Of a stretch of 64,000 nucleotides of DNA, positions 25,964-35,650 are shown piece by piece; the first letter of the stretch is position 1, and every line of letters begins with the position of its first letter. Origin of the DNA: Methanovulcanius yangii (GTDB taxonomy: Archaea; Halobacteriota; Methanomicrobia; Methanomicrobiales; Methanomicrobiaceae). Where the stretch lies: positions 2,099,780-2,163,779 of the forward strand of contig NZ_LTBL01000001.1 of NCBI RefSeq assembly GCF_018687785.1, read 5' to 3'. The notes under the pieces were generated by a model that worked only from the letters and a program-made list of their open reading frames with translations, searched no databases and was not told the origin of the DNA. A program made the position numbers and the translations under genes.

Positions 25964-28159
25964 TTATGCGAGGTAATCGGCGGGCTCGGGGATCTGTTCC
26001 TTGAGGCCCTTCCTCTTCCGGATACCCTGAACGATCTCCTTGAGGAGACCCTGCGGGACGGTCTCGAAGCCGGCGAACTCCGTCGACCACATTGCACGGC
26101 CTTCGGTTGCCGAGCGGACATCGCCTGCAAACCCGAAGAGTTCTGCGACCGGTGCCTTGCCGATGACGGTGATCGTGTCACCCTCGGACTGCATGTCGTA
26201 GACCTGACCGCGACGACCCTGGATCTGTGCGGTTGCCGCACCCATGTGGTCCTGCGGGACGGTGATCTGGATGTTCTGCATCGGCTCGAGGAGCGAGTCG
26301 CCTGCGAGGAGGAGACCTGCCTTCACGGCGGAACGGACGGCCGGGATGACCTGTGCCGGACCGCGGTGGATGGCGTCCTCGTGGAGCTTGACATCCAGCA
26401 GGCGGATCTTCGTGTTCTGAACCTGCTCGTCGGCGAGCGGGCCGCCGGCGAGTGCCTCGCGCCATCCGTCGAGGACCAGTTCCATCGTCTCGTTCAGGTA
26501 CTGGATACCCTTCGTCATGTCGAAGAACATGTTGGTCGTCTGGATGGCGGTGAGGTTCTTTGCCTCGTCCTTGTCGAATCCTGCTGCGATGAGCTTCTCA
26601 CGGCGTTCCAGTTCGGGAAGGTCCATGGAAATGTCGCCGTCCTTGATCATCTTGACGACCTCATCGGGGAGGGGTTCAAGCTCGATATAGAAGCGGTTGT
26701 GGCGGTTCGGCGATTTCCCTTCGACCGGGCCTGCGGTGGTGGTGATGGTCTCACGGTACACCACGATCGGGGGAGTGGTCTTGATCTCGACACCCTTGTC
26801 ACGGGCGATACGGTGGGTGATGATCTCGAGGTGAAGCTCTCCCATACCGGAGATCAGGTTCTCTCCGGTCTCCTCGTTGATGGTGACCACGACGGTCGGG
26901 TCTTCCTTGCCGACCTGGCGGAGGACATCGACGAGTTTCGGGAGGTCCTTCATGTTCTTTGCCTCGACCGCGACGGTCATGACCGGTTCGGAGTAGTGCT
27001 TCAGCGACTCGAAGGTCTGCATATCCTGAAGGGAGGTGACGGTCGAACCGACGATGGCGTCCTTGAGGCCGGTGACAGCGGCGATGTTGCCTGCCGTCAG
27101 GGACTCGACCTCAATACGCTCGGCACCCATGAAGATACCGACCTGCGAGAGACGGTTTGCCTTCTTGGCGGTGCCCATGACATACAGCTCGGACCCGCGC
27201 TTGATCGTACCGGAGAAGAGACGGCCGGTGGCAACCTCGCCTGCGTGGGGGTCGAAGGAGATGTCGGTCACCATCATGCAGGCGGGACCGTTCGGGTCAC
27301 AGGCGAGCATGGACTTGCCTTCGGTGGTGTTCGGGTCGCCGTGCTGCCAGATGATGGGGACACGGCGCTTCTGGGCGTCCAGCGGGTCGGGAAGGTGGCG
27401 CACCACCATGTCGAGGAGGACTTCTGCGAGCGGGCTCGACTTTGCAAGCTCCTTCATCTGCCCTGCCTGACACTTCTCGTTGACCTCCTTGAAGGAGACA
27501 CCGGACTTCTTCATGTACGGGATGGAGACCGCCCAGTTGTAGAGGGCGCTGCCGAATGCGACGGTACCTGCTGCGGCATCGAGCTTCCAGCCTGCCTTGT
27601 AGGCATCCTCGTTCATGCCCTTGATGAGCTTGTTGACCTTGTCGATGACCTTGCCGAGACGGATCATCATCTCCTGGTCATCGACCTTGAGCTCGTTGAT
27701 CAGGCGGTCGACCTTGTTGATGAAGAGAACGGGGCGCACACCCTCCTTGAGGGCCTGGCGCAGCACGGTCTCGGTCTGGGGCATGGTGCCCTCGACCGCG
27801 TCCACGACGACGACCGCACCGTCCACCGCACGCATTGCACGGGTCACGTCACCGCCGAAGTCCACGTGGCCGGGGGTATCGATCATGTTGATGAGGTACT
27901 CCTTGCCTGCGTAGGTGTGGACCATCGAGACGTTGGATGCGTCGATGGTGATACCGCGTGCCTGCTCCTCCTCGTCGGAGTCCATCCAGCACGCCTTTCC
28001 TGCGATCTCTTCGCTGATCATCCCGGCCCCGGCAAGAAGGTTGTCGGAGAGGGTGGTCTTCCCGTGGTCGATGTGAGCCACGATACCGATGTTGCGGATC
28101 TGCTCCGGCTGGCTCATCAGCGTCGTGACTCGTTCAACCATCTTTCTTCTTCTGGTCAT
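25964..28159 (-). CDS. fusA: Translation elongation factor EF-2
   Basis: GTPase that drives ribosomal translocation. The 731-residue length is typical for archaeal EF-2. G1 is AHIDHGKTT, the switch II/G3 is DTPGHVDF, and G4 is NKVD. The diphthamide target histidine lies in the C-terminal [11 protein letters not shown] loop, so the diphthamide pathway is presumably present in this organism. It is the last gene of the rps12-rps7-EF-2 operon, 25 bases after rps7. The usual archaeal followers, EF-1 alpha and S10, are absent here. Confidence 0.98.
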   Translation of the reverse strand: MTRRRKMVERVTTLMSQPEQIRNIGIVAHIDHGKTTLSDNLLAGAGMISEEIAGKACWMDSDEEEQARGITIDASNVSMVHTYAGKEYLINMIDTPGHVDFGGDVTRAMRAVDGAVVVVDAVEGTMPQTETVLRQALKEGVRPVLFINKVDRLINELKVDDQEMMIRLGKVIDKVNKLIKGMNEDAYKAGWKLDAAAGTVAFGSALYNWAVSIPYMKKSGVSFKEVNEKCQAGQMKELAKSSPLAEVLLDMVVRHLPDPLDAQKRRVPIIWQHGDPNTTEGKSMLACDPNGPACMMVTDISFDPHAGEVATGRLFSGTIKRGSELYVMGTAKKANRLSQVGIFMGAERIEVESLTAGNIAAVTGLKDAIVGSTVTSLQDMQTFESLKHYSEPVMTVAVEAKNMKDLPKLVDVLRQVGKEDPTVVVTINEETGENLISGMGELHLEIITHRIARDKGVEIKTTPPIVVYRETITTTAGPVEGKSPNRHNRFYIELEPLPDEVVKMIKDGDISMDLPELERREKLIAAGFDKDEAKNLTAIQTTNMFFDMTKGIQYLNETMELVLDGWREALAGGPLADEQVQNTKIRLLDVKLHEDAIHRGPAQVIPAVRSAVKAGLLLAGDSLLEPMQNIQITVPQDHMGAATAQIQGRRGQVYDMQSEGDTITVIGKAPVAELFGFAGDVRSATEGRAMWSTEFAGFETVPQGLLKEIVQGIRKRKGLKEQIPEPADYLA

Positions 28160-28184
28160 GAAATTTCACCCAAAAAAATGTAGA

Positions 28185-28808
28185 TTATCGTGCGGATTTC
28201 GCCACACGCTCGCGTTCTTCTTTCTTTCCGACAGAGAAGCACCGGGCGTCACCGTTTGCAGCGGCGATGAGCTCGTCTGCAAGGACGGCGGATGCCGAGC
28301 GCTTCTTCTTGTGGCTTCCCTGGCGCACGGCACGGGCAATGAACATCAGTGCGGCGTCGATACGGCGCTGAGGTGCGGTATCGACAGACTTCGGGACATT
28401 GATACCACCGTACTTCAGACGGACGGTCTCCTCGCGGGGCCCTGCATTTGCAATGGCGTCGATGAGGACCTCGACGGGGTTCTTGCCGGTCTTCTTGTTG
28501 ATGATGTCGAAGGCGTCGCTCACAATCTTCGTCGTGACGGCCTTCTTGCCGGTGTTGTGCTCGGTCTGCATGAGACGGTTGATGAGGCGCTCGACGATGA
28601 GCATCTCGCTCTTTGCAAACTGGGTGCCTGCACGCTTGCCGCAGGAGTGCGGCACGATCATGGACTGGGTATTGACATACCGGACCAGACCGGGGTCCTT
28701 GACCTGGACTTCGGAGATGTCCCACTTGTTAAAGAGAAGGTAGGACGGGCCGGTCTGTTCGACCGGTTCTTCGGTGAAGGTCTCTTCTGTGATGTTTTCC
28801 TCGGTCAT
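28185..28808 (-). CDS. rps7: Ribosomal protein S7
   Basis: Small-subunit head protein that binds 16S rRNA and nucleates assembly of the 30S 3' domain. About 207 residues, with the archaeal-type N-terminal acidic extension, then [13 protein letters not shown] and the conserved [28 protein letters not shown] and [14 protein letters not shown] blocks. I chose ATG 28808 because AGGTGATC, a perfect anti-16S match, ends five bases before it. The GTG at 28817 overlaps the rps12 stop but lies within that site. It is in the same operon as rps12 and EF-2. Confidence 0.97.
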   Translation of the reverse strand: MTEENITEETFTEEPVEQTGPSYLLFNKWDISEVQVKDPGLVRYVNTQSMIVPHSCGKRAGTQFAKSEMLIVERLINRLMQTEHNTGKKAVTTKIVSDAFDIINKKTGKNPVEVLIDAIANAGPREETVRLKYGGINVPKSVDTAPQRRIDAALMFIARAVRQGSHKKKRSASAVLADELIAAANGDARCFSVGKKEERERVAKSAR

Positions 28809-28813
28809 GTCGA

Positions 28814-29242
28814 TCACCTGCGCGGCTTCTCCTTCTTGCCGATCACCATCTCGCGCAGCGAGACGTTGTTTACTGCAGTGACCTGGAAGCGGACACCGGG
28901 GATATCTCCCTTCGAACGACCGAGCCTGCCGCCGATACCCTCGATGGTGACTTCGTCGTGTTCATCGATGAAGTTGATGGCACCGTCGCCGACGGCGAAT
29001 GCCGTGACCTGACGGCCGTTCTTGATGAGCTGAACGCGGACACATTTCCGGATAGCCGAGTTCGGCTGTTTTGCCTCGACACCAACCTTCTCGAGCACGA
29101 TGCCGCGTCCCTGGGGGGCACCCTCGAGCGGGTCGGATTTGACGTCAAGGCCGAGCTGGCGCCGTGCGTAGTTGGTGTCGCGCCAGCGGTTTTCCTTGGA
29201 GGTGCGCTTACATTTTCGCGCAGCAAATTTTCCGTTTCCCAT
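28814..29242 (-). CDS. rps12: Ribosomal protein S12
   Basis: Decoding-centre protein of the 30S subunit. The 142-residue archaeal/eukaryal-type sequence (S23e homologue) starts [12 protein letters not shown]. It includes the decoding loop with [15 protein letters not shown] and the [18 protein letters not shown] region. It heads the S12-S7-EF-2 operon. About 335 bases separate it from the divergent queD; this gap holds two strong inverted repeats. Confidence 0.98.
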   Translation of the reverse strand: MGNGKFAARKCKRTSKENRWRDTNYARRQLGLDVKSDPLEGAPQGRGIVLEKVGVEAKQPNSAIRKCVRVQLIKNGRQVTAFAVGDGAINFIDEHDEVTIEGIGGRLGRSKGDIPGVRFQVTAVNNVSLREMVIGKKEKPRR

Positions 29243-29274
29243 TGATGATTACCTTCGTGGTTCTTCGTGAGATA

Positions 29275-29300
29275 GGCAAAGCTTTTGAAAAGCGTTTGCC
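29275..29300 (-). promoter_or_regulatory. Palindrome upstream of rps12
   Basis: GGCAAA-GCTTTT then a central G, then AAAAGC-G-TTTGCC: a 12-bp inverted repeat with one bulged G, centred about 45 bases upstream of the rps12 start. As DNA it could be an operator; as RNA the loop would have to open. Pairing seen; role inferred. Confidence 0.5.
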
Positions 29301-29332
29301 GGCTGATGAAATTGATGATCAGACCGTGGGAA

Positions 29333-29360
29333 GAGAATCAGCCCCCGCAGGGGGGTTCTC
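29333..29360. promoter_or_regulatory. GC-rich hairpin between rps12 and queD
   Basis: GAGAA and TTCTC flank CCCCC and GGGGG around a GCA loop, making a stable stem with an inner bulge. It lies about 90 bases upstream of rps12 and 220 upstream of queD. No T run follows on either strand. Confidence 0.45.
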
Positions 29361-29577
29361 GCCGTTGAACCCCTATTTTGCGGATTAAGGTGCTCATGCT
29401 CCTTTACTGATTCTCCGCCGCTCCCACAAGATATCAGATTTCTGCCCATATGTTTCGTAGTGACAGGTATTAAAGGTGATTCCTTGCCGCCCTCCCCCCG
29501 GCGCGGAGGCGGGAAACGGGGGGATGAATGAAACATTTACCATCAGGGGTGCGCAAGGTGATAGGGAGGATACAGCC

Positions 29578-29997
29578 ATGGCTGGTACTACACGCATTTA
29601 TAAAGAGGTTTACTTCGAGGCGAGCCACCGCCTCCTGCACTACAAGGGGAAGTGCTTCCGCCTCCACGGCCACCAGTGGCGTGTCGAAGTCTGGATGGAA
29701 GGGACGGTCGAACCGGCATCGAAGATCCTGGTCGACTACAATACCATAAAACAGGTCGTCGGCAGGTTTGACCATCAGGTCATACTCAATCGGGACGACC
29801 CGATGGTCGAATGCCTCTCCCGGTTCCAGGAGGTCATCACGACCGAGGGGGACCCGACGAGCGAGAATCTGGCGGGCATCATCACGGGCATGATCAACGA
29901 TGCCTGTGCAGGGGCGGGTATCGACGCCCGGATCACGAAGATCCGTGTGTGGGAATCGACCTCCTGCTATGCAGAATGTGTCTATGAGAATCACTGA
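29578..29997 (+). CDS. queD: 6-carboxytetrahydropterin synthase (QueD/PTPS family)
   Basis: Converts dihydroneopterin triphosphate to 6-carboxy-tetrahydropterin, the first step toward preQ0 and archaeosine in tRNA. Zinc ligands are visible as His in FEASHRL and in LHGHQW, and a conserved aspartate in VDYNT. I chose ATG 29578 because GGGAGG lies 6-11 bases upstream and the product (139 aa) has normal length. An upstream in-frame ATG at 29476 would add a proline/glycine-rich stretch with no counterpart. It overlaps queE, and queC follows, so the three form one operon. Confidence 0.92.
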   Translation: MAGTTRIYKEVYFEASHRLLHYKGKCFRLHGHQWRVEVWMEGTVEPASKILVDYNTIKQVVGRFDHQVILNRDDPMVECLSRFQEVITTEGDPTSENLAGIITGMINDACAGAGIDARITKIRVWESTSCYAECVYENH

Positions 29998-30592
29998 AAT
30001 TTTTGCGAGCATCTCCGGCGAGGGAACCCGGCAGGGGGCCCCGGCGGTCTTCATCCGGTTCGCAGGATGCAACCTGCGGTGCGCATGGTGCGACACCGGT
30101 TACTCGTTTGAGAACGGCACCACGATGGATATGGATGCCGTCCTTGCCGAGGTCGCCCGCCACGGCATTCCCTTCGTCGTCATCACCGGCGGCGAACCGC
30201 TCCTGCAGGAGGAGGAGCTCGTCCCCCTCCTCAAAGCATTAAAAGGGGCGGGGTACGATATAGAGATAGAGACCAACGGGACAAGGGCTGTCGGTGCGGT
30301 GCAGGCGTATGCCACCGTCTGCATGGACATGAAATGCCCCTCGTCGGGGATGTCCTCCGACCCGGCACTCCTTGCCACGCTCCGGCCGTCCGACATGGTG
30401 AAGTTCGTGGTGGCGGACCGGTGCGACTGCGCCTTTGCCGAAGCGACGCTCGCCTCCCACCCGACGGCGGCGGAGGCGGTCATCTCCCCGGTATGGGGGG
30501 CGGACTACGGGGAAATCGTGGCATTTCTCATGGAGCGCAGGCCGCCGGCACGGCTGCAGGTGCAGCTCCACAAAATTCTCGGGGTACAATAA
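29984..30592 (+). CDS. queE: 7-carboxy-7-deazaguanine synthase (QueE, radical SAM)
   Basis: Radical-SAM enzyme that contracts the pterin ring to 7-carboxy-7-deazaguanine. The cluster motif is CNLRCAWCD (Cx3Cx2C). ISGEGTRQGAPAVFIRFAGC and VITGGEPLLQ are family signatures. The ATG at 29984 begins MRITEIFASISGEG, typical for the family, and overlaps the queD end by 14 bases; ATG 29969 is an alternative. The 202-residue length is normal. Confidence 0.94.
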   Translation: MRITEIFASISGEGTRQGAPAVFIRFAGCNLRCAWCDTGYSFENGTTMDMDAVLAEVARHGIPFVVITGGEPLLQEEELVPLLKALKGAGYDIEIETNGTRAVGAVQAYATVCMDMKCPSSGMSSDPALLATLRPSDMVKFVVADRCDCAFAEATLASHPTAAEAVISPVWGADYGEIVAFLMERRPPARLQVQLHKILGVQ

Positions 30593-30595
30593 GAC

Positions 30596-31267
30596 ATGAA
30601 AGCGGTATGCCTCCTCTCGGGCGGGATGGACTCGACCACCCTCGCCTATCTTGCAAAGGATATGGGCTATGATATCATCGCCCTCCACCTCCGGTACGGC
30701 CAGCCGACCGAAGACGCCGAGTATGCGGCGGCGAAGAAGATTGCAGAACTCCTCGATGCATGTGAGTTTTTCGAAGTGAACCTCGACTACCTGCTGAGGA
30801 TCGGCGGGTCGGCGCTCACCGACGCTGCCATAGAAATACAGGATCACGCAGAGGGCGAGGCCGGGGGGATGCCCGCGACCTACGTACCGTTCAGGAACGC
30901 GAACCTCCTCGCGATCGCAACGAGCCTCGCCGAGGCGCGGGGGGCCGAGGCGATCTTCATCGGGGTGCAGGCATCGGACTATGCGGGGTACCCCGACTGC
31001 CGTCCCGAGTTCATCGAGGCCTTCCAGGCGGCGATCGATGCGGGCACGGCGGACGGGACCCAGATTACGCTGCGAACGCCCTTCGTGCGGATGACGAAGG
31101 CGGAGATCCTGCAGGTCGGGTTCGACCTCGGGGTGCCGTATCAGTACACCTGGTCCTGCTACCGGTCGTCGTCGCCCGCCTGCGGGACCTGCGACTCCTG
31201 CCACTACCGCCTCGAGGCGTTCCGGCACCACGGGGTCGATGACCCCATCGACTACGAGGGGCGCTAA
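30596..31267 (+). CDS. queC: 7-cyano-7-deazaguanine synthase (QueC)
   Basis: ATP-dependent enzyme that turns 7-carboxy-7-deazaguanine into preQ0, the base inserted by archaeal TGT on the way to archaeosine. PP-loop SGGMDSTT is at residues 8-15. The C-terminal zinc site is formed by cysteines in SCYRSSSPACGTCDSC. The 223-residue length is normal. Three bases separate it from queE. Together queDEC provide complete preQ0 synthesis except GTP cyclohydrolase. Confidence 0.96.
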   Translation: MKAVCLLSGGMDSTTLAYLAKDMGYDIIALHLRYGQPTEDAEYAAAKKIAELLDACEFFEVNLDYLLRIGGSALTDAAIEIQDHAEGEAGGMPATYVPFRNANLLAIATSLAEARGAEAIFIGVQASDYAGYPDCRPEFIEAFQAAIDAGTADGTQITLRTPFVRMTKAEILQVGFDLGVPYQYTWSCYRSSSPACGTCDSCHYRLEAFRHHGVDDPIDYEGR

Positions 31268-31270
31268 GGG

Positions 31271-31777
31271 ATGGAGGAGGGCTGCGGGGGAAAACGCCTC
31301 AGCGTCGAGAAGGCGCAGGTGACGCTCCCCTCCGGAAGGACGAAGGAGCGCTTCGTCGTCCACCCGGGCAAGGCCGTCGCGATGCTCCCCGTGGAGGGGG
31401 AGTACTGCTATCTCGAGCGCCAGTACCGGTTCGCCGTCGGGGAGTGGATCTATGAAGCCCCTGCCGGCACGATGGACGAGGGGGAGACGCCCGAGGAGAC
31501 GGCCCACCGCGAACTGATCGAGGAGACCGGCATGCGGGCGGAAACCCTCATTCCCAGGGGGATTATCTACCCGGCCCCCGGCTACACCGACGAGGTGATC
31601 GCGCTCTTCGAGGCCCGCGACCTTTCCCCGTCCGACGAGTACCAGATGGACGACGACGAGATGATCGAGGTGGTGAAGGTCCGCGTCGACGAGGTGGAGG
31701 CGATGATCCACGCGGGCGAGATCATCGATGCGAAGACGATCTGCCTCATGTACCGCTGTTTCGGGTGCCGGCGATGA
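31271..31777 (+). CDS. Nudix hydrolase (ADP-ribose pyrophosphatase-like)
   Basis: Cleaves nucleoside diphosphate derivatives, most likely ADP-ribose or related NDP-sugars. The Nudix box GTMDEGETPEETAHRELIEE(TGM) is intact, with G, E, the RE pair and both catalytic glutamates. The upstream EAPAGTMD and downstream PAPGYTDE contexts match ADP-ribose pyrophosphatases. It starts three bases after queC and its stop overlaps the next ATG, so it is transcribed with the que genes, though a direct role in queuosine chemistry is not established. Confidence 0.9.
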   Translation: MEEGCGGKRLSVEKAQVTLPSGRTKERFVVHPGKAVAMLPVEGEYCYLERQYRFAVGEWIYEAPAGTMDEGETPEETAHRELIEETGMRAETLIPRGIIYPAPGYTDEVIALFEARDLSPSDEYQMDDDEMIEVVKVRVDEVEAMIHAGEIIDAKTICLMYRCFGCRR

Positions 31778-32679
31778 GCCGGTGGGCTCCTGTTCTTGTC
31801 CTTGGCGCAGTTCTGATGATGACGGTTGCCGCCGGGTGCCTCGGGGATGCCCCCGCGTCCTCATCGCCCGTCTACTCGCTCGGTGACGACGGGAAGCTCG
31901 TCATCACCGGCACCGACCCCGTCTATGACGAGTATCTCCCCGATAGTACGGAGGTGAACGGGAACGTCACCGTCTCGGAGATAGTCTTCCATGTTGAGGA
32001 TATTGATGTCCACGCCCTCTGCGCCGCCCCACCCGACCCCGTGGCGGGTGTCGTTCTCGTTCCCGGCGCCGGCGTCACTAAGGAAGGCCACCGGGCACGC
32101 ATCATCTCCTATGCACAGAAGGGAATAGCATCCATCGTCCTCGATGTACGCGGCAACGGCGGGGGGACCACCGGTCACACCGGCGGTCTGCAGGAGGACT
32201 ACCGGCGGTTCGCCACGGGCGACGACGTGCCGCAGTGGTGGCAGACCATCGGGGATGTCATCACGGCACGGCGGATGATGACGGAGCGGCATGCCGTCCC
32301 GGTCTCCATCGTCGGCTCATCGAACGGCGGGATGCAGGGCGCCGTTGCGGCCGCTATCGACGAGGGTGCCGCGGGATATTTCGGTGTCTCGACGGCGGGC
32401 TTCGGCGATTCGGATGCGACAACCGACCCGTCGGTTGCGGCCTTCATCCGCTCGATCGATGCCGGTGTCTATATCGGTGACATCTCCCCGCGCCCGGTGT
32501 GGCTCTTCCACTCGAGGGCGGACGGCGTCATCGCGTTCGATGCGGGATATGCCCTCTTTGAGCAGGCGGGCGAGCCGAAGACCTTCATGGAGTTCACCGG
32601 CGGTCACGGGATAGGTGGTGAAGTCGATGCCGCAATCACTGATGCGATACTCACGCTTAATACTCCAGAAAATGAATAA
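31774..32679 (+). CDS. Alpha/beta-hydrolase lipoprotein
   Basis: Predicted surface-exposed serine hydrolase of 301 residues. The N-terminus is a lipoprotein signal (LVLGAVLMMTVAAGC). The catalytic serine is in the nucleophile elbow VGSSNGGMQG. An aspartate follows in HSRADGVIAFD and a histidine in FTGGHGIGG, completing the triad. The DVRGNGGG motif fits the oxyanion region. The substrate is unknown; esterase or dienelactone-hydrolase-like is likely. ATG 31774 overlaps the Nudix stop (ATGA), so the pair is translationally coupled. Confidence 0.85.
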   Translation: MSRWAPVLVLGAVLMMTVAAGCLGDAPASSSPVYSLGDDGKLVITGTDPVYDEYLPDSTEVNGNVTVSEIVFHVEDIDVHALCAAPPDPVAGVVLVPGAGVTKEGHRARIISYAQKGIASIVLDVRGNGGGTTGHTGGLQEDYRRFATGDDVPQWWQTIGDVITARRMMTERHAVPVSIVGSSNGGMQGAVAAAIDEGAAGYFGVSTAGFGDSDATTDPSVAAFIRSIDAGVYIGDISPRPVWLFHSRADGVIAFDAGYALFEQAGEPKTFMEFTGGHGIGGEVDAAITDAILTLNTPENE

Positions 32680-32714
32680 TATTACCACTTTGTCCCCCGG
32701 AGGGAAGGGAAGCA

Positions 32715-33986
32715 ATGGCAGAAGAGGCTGAGATGGACAGTGCGCGAAAGCGCTATGAATTCAAAAAGACGCTCGAGCGGCTCGAGGAGAAGGAGGGGAG
32801 CGGTACAGAACTTATTACGATCTATATCCCTCCCGACAAACAGATACACGATGTCACGGCGCAGCTGCGCGATGAGTTCGGTCAGTGCTCCAATATCAAA
32901 TCCAAGCAGACCAGAACGAACGTGCAGAGTGCGATCTCCTCCATCCTCTCCCGCCTGAAATACTACAACAAGCCGCCCGAGAACGGGATGGCCGTCTTCT
33001 GCGGTGCCATCAAGGCCGGCGGCGACCGGACCACGATGGACTGCACAATAATCGAGCCCCCGGAACCGGTTCCCCTCTATATGTACCGGTGCTCGTCGAA
33101 CTTCGAGCTCGAACCGCTGGAGCAGATGCTGGTCGAAAAGGAGGTCTACGGCCTCATCGTCATCGACCGGCGTGAGTCCTACCTCGGGTTCCTCCGCGGC
33201 AACCGCATCGAACCCATCTCCGGCGTCACCTCGACGGTCCCCGGCAAACAGCGCAAGGGTGGTCAGTCCGCCATGCGTTTCCAGCGTCTCCGTCTCATCG
33301 CCATCAATGAATACTACAAGAAGGTCGCCGACCGGGCCACGGATGTCTTCCTCGCAGAACCTGACTTCTTCAACCGGTTCAAGGGCGTCCTCATCGGCGG
33401 CCCGACGCCCACAAAAGAGGAGTTCGCGGACGGCGGATACCTCCACCACGAGCTCCAGAAACGGCTCATCGGCCTCTTCGACGTCTCCTACACGAACGAG
33501 TCGGGCCTCGCCGAACTCGTCGATGCGGCACAGGAGGCCCTTCGCGGCGTCGAGGTGATGAAGGAGAAGACCGTCATGGACCGGTTCTTAAAGGAGCTTG
33601 TCAAGGATGACGGTCTTGCCGCCTACGGAGAGGACAGCATCCGGCACAACCTCGAGATCGGTGCCGTCGACACCCTCCTCCTCTCCTCGACCCTGCGGCA
33701 GGAGCGCCTGATCATCCACTGCCAGAGCTGCGACTATTCCCGCGAGGAGACGGTGAGAATTGAACCCGGCAAATCGATGTCCAGCCTCGAGTTCGGGAAC
33801 TGCCCGAAATGCTCGGCCCCGCTCTACCTCGAGGAGGAGACGGACATCATCGACGAGCTCACGGACCTTGCGGACGCGTCCGGGACGTCTGTTATGATCA
33901 TCTCGGACGACTTTGAAGAAGGTGCGGTGCTCTACAACGCATTCGGCGGTATCGCCGCGATCCTCCGGTACAGGACGGGATACTGA
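32715..33986 (+). CDS. prf1: Peptide chain release factor aRF1
   Basis: Recognises all three stop codons and releases the nascent chain. The stop-codon reading motif NIKS is at residues 60-63 and the catalytic GGQ at 182-184 (KGGQSAMRFQ). The third domain has zinc-ribbon cysteines in CQSCDYS and NCPKCSAP. Length 423 is normal for archaeal aRF1. GGGAGG and AAGG ribosome-binding sequences precede the ATG. Its stop overlaps the argS ATG (TGATG), so the two are coupled. Confidence 0.98.
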   Translation: MAEEAEMDSARKRYEFKKTLERLEEKEGSGTELITIYIPPDKQIHDVTAQLRDEFGQCSNIKSKQTRTNVQSAISSILSRLKYYNKPPENGMAVFCGAIKAGGDRTTMDCTIIEPPEPVPLYMYRCSSNFELEPLEQMLVEKEVYGLIVIDRRESYLGFLRGNRIEPISGVTSTVPGKQRKGGQSAMRFQRLRLIAINEYYKKVADRATDVFLAEPDFFNRFKGVLIGGPTPTKEEFADGGYLHHELQKRLIGLFDVSYTNESGLAELVDAAQEALRGVEVMKEKTVMDRFLKELVKDDGLAAYGEDSIRHNLEIGAVDTLLLSSTLRQERLIIHCQSCDYSREETVRIEPGKSMSSLEFGNCPKCSAPLYLEEETDIIDELTDLADASGTSVMIISDDFEEGAVLYNAFGGIAAILRYRTGY

Positions 33987-35650
33987 TGTACTTTACCACT
34001 CACTCCACGATTGAAACGGTCCTCCGGGAGGCGACCGGCGAGGAGAATGTCCTCCTCACCGACGGAGGAGACCATGCAGACCTCGCCTCCACCGTCGCGT
34101 TTGCAATGGCAAAACGCGAGAAGAAGAACCCCGCAGCCCTTGCGGGGGAGATCAAGGCGGCCGTCGAGGGTCCGCTTGCCGAGAAAGGGGTCATCGTCAC
34201 GACCATCGGCCCGTACATCAACTTCGTCTTCGGGCCGGAGTACGTCGCGGGTGTCGTGAAGGAAGCCCTCGCCGAGGGCTACGGTGCCCTTCCCGTCCGG
34301 GATGGAACGGTCTGCATCGAGCACACGAGCGCCAACCCCAACGGCCCCCTCCATGTGGGGCACATCCGCAACTCCGTCATCGGCGACACCCTCGCCCGCG
34401 TCTTCCGGAAGGCCGGCTTTGACCTCGAGGTGCAGTACTACCTCAATGACATGGGCCGCCAGATTGCAATAGTCTCCTGGGGATTCGACAATCTCGCCAT
34501 CCCCCAGAACGAAGGCGAAAAGGACGACCACTACGTCGCCCGTGTCTACGTTGCGTCGAACCGGGCCATCGAGGCAGACGAGTCCATCAAGGCGGAGATC
34601 GACCGCCGGATGGGGCTCATCGAACAGGGCGACCCCGAGATGGTGGAGAAGTTCCGCCGTGCCGTCTCGCTCTGTGCGGAGGGCATCAAGGCGACGCTGG
34701 CACGCCTGAACACCCCGCACGACCGCTTCGTCTGGGAGTCCTCCTTCGTGCAGGACGGTTCGATGGCGGCGATCCTCGACCGCATCGAGGCGCTGCCCGA
34801 GTCGAGCCACGACGACATTCTTGCCGTCGACCTCTCTGCGTTCGGTTTTGAGAAGGAGTACGTGCTGCGCCGGAGCGACGGGACGAGTGTCTACGCGGCC
34901 CGCGACCTCGCCTATCACGAGTGGAAGGCGGCACACTTCGACCGGCTCATCAACGTCCTCGGCGCCGACCACAAACTGATCGGCGCCCAACTGCAGGCGA
35001 CGATGACACTGTTGGGCGAGACGGCGCCCGAGATCGTCTTCTTCGAGTTCGTCTCCCTCCCCGAAGGGTCGATGAGCACCCGTGCCGGCAAGTTCGTTTC
35101 CGCCGACCAGCTCATCGACGAGGTGACGGAGAAGGCGTTCGACGAGGTAACCATCCGGCGGCCGGAACTCCCCGAAGAGGAGCGCCGCGCCATCGCCGCC
35201 GCGGTGGCCGTCGGCGCCGTCCGCTATGACATCATCCGGGTCTCGCAGGAGAAGAGCACGGTCTTTGACTGGAAGACGGCGCTCGACTTCGAACGGCAGA
35301 GCGCCCCCTATGTCCAGTATTCCCATGCCCGCGCCTGCTCCATCCTGGAGAAGGCCGGGGACTTTGAGCCGGCGTTCGAATACTCGACCGAGGCGGAACT
35401 CGCCCTTGCAAAGCACATCGGCCGCTTCCCGCTCGTGATCCAGACGGTCGTGGACGAACTGCGCCCGCACCATCTTGCCATCTACGCCCGCGAATGCGCC
35501 GACCTCTTCAACGCCTTCTACCATGCAGACCCGGTATTAAAGGCGGAAGGTGTGACCCGCAATGCACGCCTGACCCTTGTCAGGGCGGCGCAGAACACGC
35601 TCAAGGAGGCGCTGGAGACCCTCGGTATCGATGCAGTCCGAAGCATGTAA
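33986..35650 (+). CDS. argS: Arginyl-tRNA synthetase
   Basis: Class I synthetase charging tRNA-Arg. The HIGH-type motif is in NPNGPLHVGHIRNS. The KMSKS counterpart is the MSTRAGKF sequence, as usual for ArgRS. The C-terminal tRNA-binding domain contains YVQYSHARACSI and ends with the typical LVRAAQNTLKEALETLGI. Length 554 is normal. ATG 33986 shares its A with the aRF1 stop. Confidence 0.98.
   Translation: MYFTTHSTIETVLREATGEENVLLTDGGDHADLASTVAFAMAKREKKNPAALAGEIKAAVEGPLAEKGVIVTTIGPYINFVFGPEYVAGVVKEALAEGYGALPVRDGTVCIEHTSANPNGPLHVGHIRNSVIGDTLARVFRKAGFDLEVQYYLNDMGRQIAIVSWGFDNLAIPQNEGEKDDHYVARVYVASNRAIEADESIKAEIDRRMGLIEQGDPEMVEKFRRAVSLCAEGIKATLARLNTPHDRFVWESSFVQDGSMAAILDRIEALPESSHDDILAVDLSAFGFEKEYVLRRSDGTSVYAARDLAYHEWKAAHFDRLINVLGADHKLIGAQLQATMTLLGETAPEIVFFEFVSLPEGSMSTRAGKFVSADQLIDEVTEKAFDEVTIRRPELPEEERRAIAAAVAVGAVRYDIIRVSQEKSTVFDWKTALDFERQSAPYVQYSHARACSILEKAGDFEPAFEYSTEAELALAKHIGRFPLVIQTVVDELRPHHLAIYARECADLFNAFYHADPVLKAEGVTRNARLTLVRAAQNTLKEALETLGIDAVRSM

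Noticed and set aside
25892-28183. A 763-codon open frame antisense to EF-2
   Set aside because: EF-2 is certain on the other strand; GC-rich third positions leave antisense frames open. The antisense peptide is not protein-like.
29243-29330. TGATGA and CTGA boxes suggesting a C/D box RNA
   Set aside because: The first box overlaps the S12 start codon and the box order and spacing do not form a proper C-D'-C'-D arrangement.
33932-35524. A 530-codon frame antisense to argS, and similar long frames antisense to sepS, DUF2070 and mrfA
   Set aside because: Same GC-driven effect; the sense genes carry clear family motifs.
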